A DNA stretch of 10,692 nt, taken from positions 1-10,692 of the forward strand of contig PFOK01000074.1 in NCBI GenBank assembly GCA_002792495.1, written 5' to 3'. The stretch is from Candidatus Peregrinibacteria bacterium CG_4_10_14_0_2_um_filter_43_11. Lineage in GTDB: Bacteria; Patescibacteriota; Gracilibacteria; UM-FILTER-43-11. Positions 6,813-10,692 of the stretch are shown piece by piece; position 1 is the stretch's first letter; every line of letters begins with the position of its first letter. The notes under the pieces were generated by a model. That model was given only the letters and a program-made list of their open reading frames with translations. It searched no databases and was not told the DNA's origin. A program made the position numbers and the translations under genes.

Positions 6813-8111
6813 ATGCCTCCAGAAGCTGATTTAAAAGATCATCCGGCGTGGTTCGATCCAGATATAGGCCGTTATACCTACGAAACGGCTAGAGCTCTTT
6901 TGCCTGAGGAAACCAAAGCAGACGCTTTAGGACGGGCATTAAGAGCAGCCGAAGAAATGGAAACATTACTCATAGAGGGGCCTGACATAAAACGATTAAT
7001 GGGGGCAAGGCGGGAAGTCAAGCGAACTAGGGAACTTGCCGCGGAGTGTGTGGCAAGATTGGGTGGGGATACTGATGAACGATTGCATAAGGTGATGAGT
7101 GCGTATGATATCAAACATGATAGTGACTGGTTTATTGAGGGGTATGGAAACAGAGAGAATGACTTACTCAGGCGACTTTTGGCGAGAATCCATCGGGATC
7201 TTGGCTTATCGCCGGATCAATTGGTAGTCGGAGACATGGGAGCGGGCTATGGTCGTACACTAAAAATGTTATTGGAAATCGTTCAAGAAGATTATGGTGA
7301 TGAAGTCGCACGCCAATTGGCGAAAAATTGTTTTGCCAATGATTTAATGGGAAAAAACACAGAGGACGCAAGAGAAACATTAGAGCCTTATGGGGTTCCA
7401 CGCCGAAATCTGGTGACAGGTTCTTATCGTGATCCTTTCAAGGCAGTATCTGTGATTGGTGGCAAGAAAGCTCACTTACTTTTATGCATGTTCCATAGTA
7501 TTTTTTACAACGTAACGGAATCACAATGGAGACAATTTCTTACGTTGGTACGTGATAATTTAGAAATAGGGGGAAGTTTCGTTTTTGATACCGTCAGTAT
7601 GCGCCGTAGTGCCCCAACGTGCATTGATGATCCAAGTGCGATAGCCAGTTTGGATGATTTAAAAAATTTATACACACAGTTATGGCTTCAATATTGCAGG
7701 GATAATCAGCAATTTATGCCCCCTGGTGTGGACCTAAGACTCATGCCGCGTTTTCCTTTATTCGATAATACGACAGGGAAGGGGAGGCAATGGCGAGAGG
7801 TCCCCGATCGTAACTATGTGAAGCATATTGCAACAGAGGTGGGTGGATTTGAATGGGTATCGTCTGAACTGTATAAGCCAACATTGAATCCCCCCGAGAG
7901 GGCTGTTCCAATCGGTCGAAAGTGGATCGTGGCAAACGGGCTCGAAGCCCTTTATACGCACGAAATAGAAAGGCGATTAAACGAAGGGGAAATCGATCCG
8001 AGTTTATTAAGACGGGAAGGGGAAGATGTGAATGCTTTGCTGAATTACGTAGCAACTCACATGGTATTGGGATATCAAAACGAATACCATGTTTTTCAGC
8101 GAATATCTTAA
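6813..8111 (+). CDS. Class I SAM-dependent methyltransferase of unknown target
   Basis: The 432-residue protein has an N-terminal helical, Arg/Glu-rich extension (about 1-110) with no known domain that I recognise. A Rossmann methyltransferase core follows: motif I VGDMGAGYGRTL (139-150), a post-I acidic strand FANDL (174-178), motif IV region LLLCMFHSIFYNV (222-234), then EIGGSFVFDTV (251-261), the typical motif VI-like turn. The C-terminal 170 residues (from about 262) are an unassigned cap or substrate domain ending in YQNEYHVFQRIS. No DPPY or NPPF motif is seen, so it is unlikely to be an N6-A/N4-C DNA methylase. There is no restriction partner nearby. It has its own strong promoter, and the next gene may be co-transcribed (69-bp gap). 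The codon mix looks like that of its neighbours. Fold assignment is fairly sure; substrate unknown. Confidence 0.78.
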   Translation: MPPEADLKDHPAWFDPDIGRYTYETARALLPEETKADALGRALRAAEEMETLLIEGPDIKRLMGARREVKRTRELAAECVARLGGDTDERLHKVMSAYDIKHDSDWFIEGYGNRENDLLRRLLARIHRDLGLSPDQLVVGDMGAGYGRTLKMLLEIVQEDYGDEVARQLAKNCFANDLMGKNTEDARETLEPYGVPRRNLVTGSYRDPFKAVSVIGGKKAHLLLCMFHSIFYNVTESQWRQFLTLVRDNLEIGGSFVFDTVSMRRSAPTCIDDPSAIASLDDLKNLYTQLWLQYCRDNQQFMPPGVDLRLMPRFPLFDNTTGKGRQWREVPDRNYVKHIATEVGGFEWVSSELYKPTLNPPERAVPIGRKWIVANGLEALYTHEIERRLNEGEIDPSLLRREGEDVNALLNYVATHMVLGYQNEYHVFQRIS

Positions 8112-8180
8112 AAATAAAAAATAGGACTTTACTTTTATCAGAATAATGTCAGACTTAGAAAGCCCTTTAGTTTTTTAGCT

Positions 8181-8540
8181 ATGACACCAGGTTCAAAACC
8201 CGGAAGGAGAGGCGGAGATACGGAAACCGTAGTGTGTTTTGAGATTAGGGTGTTGGAGGGGGAAGGAACGGTAGTAAGCTTCAGAAAAATATTGGAACAT
8301 TTATTTGATTTGTTTTCACAGCATGACGAAGGCGCTCGATTGGATGGAATTCGGCAGGAAAGAGAAGCTCTCACTGTGACAGTGAAACGTAATGAAGTAG
8401 GAGGGGTCTTAGGGAGGTTGGCATCAGTACTCTCTATGGAAGGAGGAACGAGTGCGGAACCTAAAGCGGAACCTAAAAAAGGAAGGGCGCCCAGAAGTAA
8501 GAGGAAGTCCACAAGAAATATATTAGCTCAGGCGAGTTAA
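8181..8540 (+). CDS. Small hypothetical protein with basic tail
   Basis: Not recognised. It has 119 residues: a compact N-terminal region (about 15-92) with predicted strand-helix-strand-strand-helix order (ETVVCFEIRVL, FRKILEHLFDLF, ALTVTVKR, VLGRLASVLSM), which could be a ferredoxin-like or ACT-like fold, then a Lys/Arg/Pro-rich tail (PKAEPKKGRAPRSKRKSTR) typical of nucleic-acid or ribosome binding. It follows the methyltransferase gene by 69 bp with no clear promoter, so co-transcription is likely. No Shine-Dalgarno site; a T6 run and a 10-codon upstream frame (8146-8178) abut the ATG. A single-base slip in that run would fuse the upstream peptide MSDLESPLVF to this frame, so the true N-terminus may be longer. 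It converges with the TrmB gene, 8 bp apart. Confidence 0.65.
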   Translation: MTPGSKPGRRGGDTETVVCFEIRVLEGEGTVVSFRKILEHLFDLFSQHDEGARLDGIRQEREALTVTVKRNEVGGVLGRLASVLSMEGGTSAEPKAEPKKGRAPRSKRKSTRNILAQAS

Positions 8541-8548
8541 AAATAATT

Positions 8549-9310
8549 TTACTTAACAAATTGCCAGCAGAAGTTAAAAATAGCTCTCATAGAGCTGGCA
8601 ATCGACTCGCTTTCAAGGATAGCTCCAAACATCTCCTCCTTTTTGTACGAGAAAAAAGCAGTCTTGTTGCCGTAAATGTTGATTTCAACTTCCAAAGGGA
8701 AGGGGGTTTTAGAGACGAACTTTGTTTTGCGCATGGCTTTTTTGTCGTCTTTTTGAAAATTCTGATTGGATTTATTTTTAGGGGTGATTACATGGGCGAA
8801 AATTCCTTTTTCCACACGTCGTTTTACATATTCCGTAAAAATAAAGTCATTCACTTCAGGTGCCATGGTCGCTACGTTTTCAAAGGCGTAAATGGTATTG
8901 CTTTCGATCAACGTATCTTCGTAAACCCGTTTTAAACCTTCGATTCCTTCGTAATAACGCATTTTAGGGGAGAGCATTTCCTGTTTTTTCAATTCATTAA
9001 TACCGGGCAGTGCAGTGATCAATTCCTGGTGGAGAGAGTCGATTTGCTTCTTGCGTTCTACAAGAACATTTTCCAGATTATCACTTGGGTCTTCTGCGTA
9101 AAAACAGAGAATCCCGCGACGCATGGTTTTGGTCGCAAGCCCCATCTTCGCCAATTTGATCAGTGTTTTGTAAACCGTGGTGCGGTTTAATCCGGTATGG
9201 TTGGCTACCACACTTGCGGGTTGAACACCGGGGAGTTTGAGCAGGGCAAGATATACCTCTGGCTCTTTATCTTGTAACCCAAGATTTTTGAAAAGCTTTA
9301 CAAAATCCAT
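8549..9310 (-). CDS. TrmB-family transcriptional regulator
   Basis: 253 residues. Residues about 8-78 are a winged helix-turn-helix of the TrmB/MarR-like type: the recognition helix is in ASVVANHTGLNRTTVYKTLIKLAKMGL, and the wing is around TKTMRRGILCFYAED. A coiled-coil linker (about 80-110, ENVLVERKKQIDSLHQEL) for dimerisation follows, then a C-terminal alpha/beta effector domain (about 117-253, from MRYYEGIEGLKRVYEDTL to the final FNFCWQFVK) like that of short archaeal and bacterial TrmB relatives. The family is known for sugar-responsive control in archaea; here the ligand is unknown. It diverges from the leader/kinase-like gene, so autoregulation and control of that gene are likely. The start follows AAAAATTAAAT with no Shine-Dalgarno site. 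Confidence 0.9.
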   Translation of the reverse strand: MDFVKLFKNLGLQDKEPEVYLALLKLPGVQPASVVANHTGLNRTTVYKTLIKLAKMGLATKTMRRGILCFYAEDPSDNLENVLVERKKQIDSLHQELITALPGINELKKQEMLSPKMRYYEGIEGLKRVYEDTLIESNTIYAFENVATMAPEVNDFIFTEYVKRRVEKGIFAHVITPKNKSNQNFQKDDKKAMRKTKFVSKTPFPLEVEINIYGNKTAFFSYKKEEMFGAILESESIASSMRAIFNFCWQFVK

Positions 9311-9332
9311 ATTTAATTTTTAATTATAATGT

Positions 9333-9350
9333 TGTTCACGGATAAGAACA
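9333..9350. promoter_or_regulatory. Possible TrmB autoregulatory operator
   Basis: TGTTC (9333-9337), 8 bp, GAACA (9346-9350). The dyad covers the predicted transcription start of the regulator gene (about 9349 on the minus strand). Arms are only 5 bp, but position and spacing fit a dimeric winged-helix protein. Confidence 0.4.
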
Positions 9351-9355
9351 CCATA

Positions 9356-9384
9356 ATTATACCGCTAATATAAGCTAAAATCAA
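9356..9384 (-). promoter_or_regulatory. Promoter of the TrmB-family gene
   Basis: On the minus strand TTGATT (9384-9379), 17 bp, perfect TATAAT (9361-9356). The leader would be about 40 nt. Its -35 box lies 17 bp from the -35 box of the divergent promoter. Confidence 0.72.
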
Positions 9385-9401
9385 GGTTTTGTTATTGAGC
9401 G

Positions 9402-9430
9402 TTGACAATTGTTATTTTAACATATATTAT
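9402..9430 (+). promoter_or_regulatory. Near-consensus promoter of the structured leader / kinase-like gene
   Basis: Perfect TTGACA (9402-9407), 17-bp spacer, TATTAT (9425-9430). It predicts a start at about 9437, which is exactly the first base of a 7-bp stem (see the RNA feature). Confidence 0.78.
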
Positions 9431-9436
9431 GTACAC

Positions 9437-9550
9437 GTTGATTAATCAGGGTAAATCAGACAGTCGCTTCAAAGAAATCAACACATGCATCGCGGGAGGG
9501 CAACTTTATAGGAAGGAGGAGGTGGTCTTCGGGTCACCTCCCTTTTCCTT
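9437..9550 (+). ncRNA. Candidate structured small RNA or 5' leader with a cUUCGg terminator-like hairpin
   Basis: About 114 nt run from the predicted start to the T-run. The first seven bases GTTGATT (9437-9443) pair with AATCAAC (9476-9482), enclosing a 32-nt loop with GACAGTC. A less structured, purine-rich middle follows. Near the end a 10-bp stem (9518-9527 with 9532-9541, two G-U pairs next to the loop) is capped by a C(UUCG)G tetraloop and followed by CTTTTCCTTT. Either this is a free small RNA ending at the hairpin, or a leader that attenuates the kinase-like gene starting 26 nt after the stem. It does not match any RNA family I know; the short similarity of CAGACAGTCGC to RNase P RNA 5' ends is not supported by the rest. 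A 49-codon frame also crosses this region. Confidence 0.5.
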
Positions 9551-9567
9551 TCCCCGGTTTCCTCATA

Positions 9568-10284
9568 ATGAATCTTAAATTGCCTATGGTTTCGTCTCAT
9601 TTCATAGAACTTGAACTGGAAAAAGAAAAACAAGCCTTGTCAAAAAGGCTTCATTTGGTTGTGGCTCACTATTTTTTTCAGCGAAAAACTTGTGATATCA
9701 ATGATTCATTGGCTTCTATTTTGGGAATTTGTGATATGGAAGCTTCTCATACGGTTCCTAAAATCAAAAAATACATTCAACGTGTAAATGAGGCGCTTGA
9801 TCTTTTGAGTCACTATCAAACAGTTTGTCGCCAGGAGGAACCTTTTAATGTTAGTTTGATTGTTCGTAATGTGCTTGAAGTGGTTCGTGATCATTGCTTA
9901 GAACAAGGGGCGGTAAAAATTAGAACTGACATCGCTGATATCAATGGTTTAGGGGGCGCTTCCATGTCTCATTTGGAGGAATTGATTTTATACTGCTTTG
10001 TTCAGATGGTAGCCAAAAAAGAGGATGGAGAGATCAATGTTAAACTCTATCAGAAGAACCATAATGCGATTTTAAATATCAAAAAAGACAATTTTCACTT
10101 CACCGGGTTGGCACTAGAAGAAATCGAGGAAAAACATAATGATCTGAGGGGAAAAGTGGAAATAATGCCTTACAATACAGGAACAGAAATCACGATTCAT
10201 ATCCCTCTGCACTTTGAAAAAAAGGTTATGAAGGCAGTTCAGTGGAGAATTGAAAGTGTGTCTCGTGAAAAAGCAAAAACTTAA
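9568..10284 (+). CDS. Degenerate histidine-kinase-like protein (probable pseudokinase)
   Basis: A 238-residue cytoplasmic protein with no sensor or membrane part. Residues about 12-85 form a two-helix HisKA-like dimerisation segment. Its TCDINDSLASILG (41-53) aligns with the common HDxNNxLxxILG box, but the phosphoacceptor His is Cys42. Residues about 92-214 resemble an HATPase_c domain: ELILYCFVQMV (138-148) in place of the N-box lacks the Asn residues, KKDNFHFTG (172-180) replaces the DxGxG box, while GLAL and GTEITIHIPL (205-214) keep the shape of the G2 end. So the fold is likely kept but phosphotransfer and perhaps ATP binding are lost; a binding or regulatory role is the natural inference. 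No response regulator is in the window. It is preceded by the structured leader, has no Shine-Dalgarno site close to the ATG, and is followed by a terminator. Confidence 0.7.
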   Translation: MNLKLPMVSSHFIELELEKEKQALSKRLHLVVAHYFFQRKTCDINDSLASILGICDMEASHTVPKIKKYIQRVNEALDLLSHYQTVCRQEEPFNVSLIVRNVLEVVRDHCLEQGAVKIRTDIADINGLGGASMSHLEELILYCFVQMVAKKEDGEINVKLYQKNHNAILNIKKDNFHFTGLALEEIEEKHNDLRGKVEIMPYNTGTEITIHIPLHFEKKVMKAVQWRIESVSREKAKT

Positions 10285-10312
10285 ACCATGATCTTTTCAG
10301 GTTTTTTAAAGA

Positions 10313-10343
10313 CTACCCCGGGGAGAAGGGTAGCTATTTTTTT
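10313..10343 (+). terminator. Rho-independent terminator after the kinase-like gene
   Basis: CTACCC (10313-10318) and GGGTAG (10328-10333) form a 6-bp GC-rich stem with a 9-nt loop, followed closely by seven T (10337-10343). It begins 28 bp after the stop codon. Confidence 0.82.
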
Positions 10344-10373
10344 AAAGTGTATTTTAAAAAACGTTTTATAATA

Positions 10374-10433
10374 TGGTGCCCAGGAGAGGACTTGAACCCT
10401 GCCTACCGGCAGGCAGGCTCCACGGCCCTAAAG
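10374..10433 (-). pseudogene. Truncated tRNA-Leu 3' end (remnant), interrupted in the T-arm
   Basis: Read on the minus strand, CTTTAGGGCCGTGGAG (variable arm and start of T stem), then after a 20-bp insert GTTCAAGTCCTCTCC (T loop and stem) and TGGGCACCA (acceptor strand, discriminator and encoded CCA). This is the typical 3' third of a class II tRNA-Leu with acceptor end CCTGGGC. The 5' two thirds, including the anticodon, are absent: the GIY-YIG gene occupies that side and its stop TAG (10430-10428) lies inside the remnant. It cannot make a functional tRNA. Confidence 0.85.
10398..10417. repeat. 20-bp palindromic element inserted in the tRNA remnant
   Basis: CCTGCCT (10398-10404), ACCGGC, AGGCAGG (10411-10417): perfect 7-bp arms around a 6-nt centre. 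Removing exactly these 20 bp restores GAAC-CTCCACGG, the normal tRNA-Leu sequence. GC-rich palindromes of this CCTGCC..GGCAGG type are, as far as I recall, dispersed repeats in several candidate-phyla genomes. Confidence 0.75.
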
Positions 10434-10661
10434 TGATTTTAAAAATTCTTTTCCACAACCACTTTTTAAGTATTTTTCATGCAGCCTGGCTTCACTCCTA
10501 CACATAAAATCTTTGGTGTAAATAAGCCGAAAAGGGGCGTACGCCTTTGTCGTTGTGTTGCCACCATTATTATGTCTTTTTATTCGGACATTCAGCTCGC
10601 TAGTCAAACCGACATAAATGTAATTCCTCCCAGAGCTTTTAATCGCGTAAACAGTAAACAC
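10428..10661 (-). CDS. Single-domain GIY-YIG nuclease-like protein (UPF0213/YhbQ type)
   Basis: 77 residues, the full length of a stand-alone GIY-YIG domain. The core is seen as VYAIKSS (the GIY-like strand), YIYVGLT (the YIG strand) with nearby R27 in LNVRIKRHNNG, then YTKDFMCRSEARLHEKYLKSGCGKEFL with the metal-binding Glu (in ARLHEKYLKS). Homologues may cleave or nick DNA; the cellular role of the single-domain branch is poorly defined. The start is a GTG at 10661; no ATG or Shine-Dalgarno site precedes it, and its frame stays open to the window edge through the tRNA 3' end. So it is probably co-transcribed with the tRNA gene just outside the window and released by tRNA 3' processing. Its stop overlaps the tRNA-Leu remnant. 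Confidence 0.9.
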   Translation of the reverse strand: MFTVYAIKSSGRNYIYVGLTSELNVRIKRHNNGGNTTTKAYAPFRLIYTKDFMCRSEARLHEKYLKSGCGKEFLKSL

Positions 10662-10685
10662 AAAATATTTAGATGTCTCAGAATA

Positions 10686-10692
10686 TGGTGCC
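10686..10692 (-). tRNA. 3' end of a tRNA gene (probably tRNA-Leu), cut by the window edge
   Basis: The last seven bases read GGCACCA on the minus strand, identical to the acceptor end and CCA of the remnant 312 bp away. The identity as tRNA-Leu is inferred from that remnant; the rest lies outside the window. Confidence 0.5.

Larger units (their letters stand above)
10370..10692. mobile_element. GIY-YIG cassette bounded by duplicated tRNA-Leu 3' ends
   Basis: AATATGGTGCC occurs at 10370-10380 and again at 10682-10692, 312 bp apart. On the minus strand both read GGCACCA followed by TATT, that is, the acceptor end and CCA of a tRNA plus the same downstream bases. The left copy continues into a tRNA-Leu 3' remnant; the right copy is cut by the window edge and is presumably the complete tRNA-Leu gene. 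Between them lies only the GIY-YIG gene. The layout is that of an element inserted at, or duplicated from, a tRNA 3' end. Confidence 0.6.

Noticed and set aside
7741..8055. Minus-strand frames under the methyltransferase 3' half
   Set aside because: They are shadows of the real frame, with no motif and no promoter.
8138..8512. 124-codon minus-strand frame opposite the small basic protein
   Set aside because: It looked possible because both frames are open, but its composition (Ser/Leu/Pro-rich) is what the reverse of a Lys/Arg/Glu-rich gene gives, and it would overlap nearly the whole plus-strand gene.
8536..8560. Terminator between the small basic gene and the TrmB gene (GTTAA...TTAAC)
   Set aside because: Only five A/T-rich pairs with a long loop; too weak to call.
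9437..9550. Start of an RNase P RNA, based on CAGACAGTCGC
   Set aside because: The conserved GAGGAAAGTCCGG core and the 3' P4 strand are missing, and the region ends after about 110 nt in a hairpin followed by a coding gene.
10367..10372. Perfect TATAAT on the plus strand before the tRNA remnant
   Set aside because: No -35 box at 16-18 bp (AAAGTG at 17), and it would drive antisense transcription of a dead tRNA copy.

Overview
The window looks like a chromosomal segment of a small-genome, candidate-phyla-type bacterium (Patescibacteria/CPR, perhaps Peregrinibacteria-like). This is an inference from style: a stand-alone TrmB-family regulator, a single-domain GIY-YIG protein beside a tRNA gene, a Gly/Gln/Pro-rich coiled-coil protein of a kind I associate with these genomes, AT-rich low-complexity leaders, and no convincing Shine-Dalgarno site before any of the eleven genes. 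UGA acts as a normal stop at the ends of two well-conserved genes, which argues against the UGA=Gly code of Gracilibacteria/SR1.

Layout from left to right. (1) 1-1799: a minimal SPOUT rRNA/tRNA methyltransferase (+) converges on a monofunctional AroQ-type chorismate mutase (-). Divergent from the mutase is an unknown Gly/Gln/Pro-rich coiled-coil protein (+), closed by a hairpin that also lies at the end of clpC. (2) 1797-5467: clpC (-) lies downstream of fmt (-), and each has its own sigma70-type promoter. (3) 5468-5789: a 322-bp gene-free stretch with the fmt promoter, the promoter of the next gene and a curious 4 x 12-bp repeat with strong dyad symmetry. (4) 5790-8540: a DHH/DHHA1 NrnA-like phosphoesterase, then, behind an almost consensus promoter with an operator-like dyad, a class I SAM-dependent methyltransferase of unknown target and a small basic protein of unknown function. 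(5) 8549-10343: a TrmB-family regulator (-) diverges from a promoter (TTGACA-17-TATTAT) that precedes a structured leader or small RNA with a cUUCGg hairpin, then a degenerate histidine-kinase-like protein lacking the phosphoacceptor His and the usual ATP-binding residues, closed by a terminator. (6) 10370-10692: a short cassette with a GIY-YIG gene and a broken copy of a tRNA-Leu 3' end, flanked by an 11-bp direct repeat that reads as a tRNA 3' end at the right window edge. The broken tRNA copy carries a 20-bp palindrome inserted exactly in its T-arm.

Housekeeping functions (translation initiation, RNA modification and turnover, proteolysis, an aromatic amino acid step) are mixed with lineage-specific unknowns. 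The most interesting parts are the tRNA-Leu/GIY-YIG cassette and the regulatory unit made of the TrmB gene, the structured leader and the kinase-like gene.
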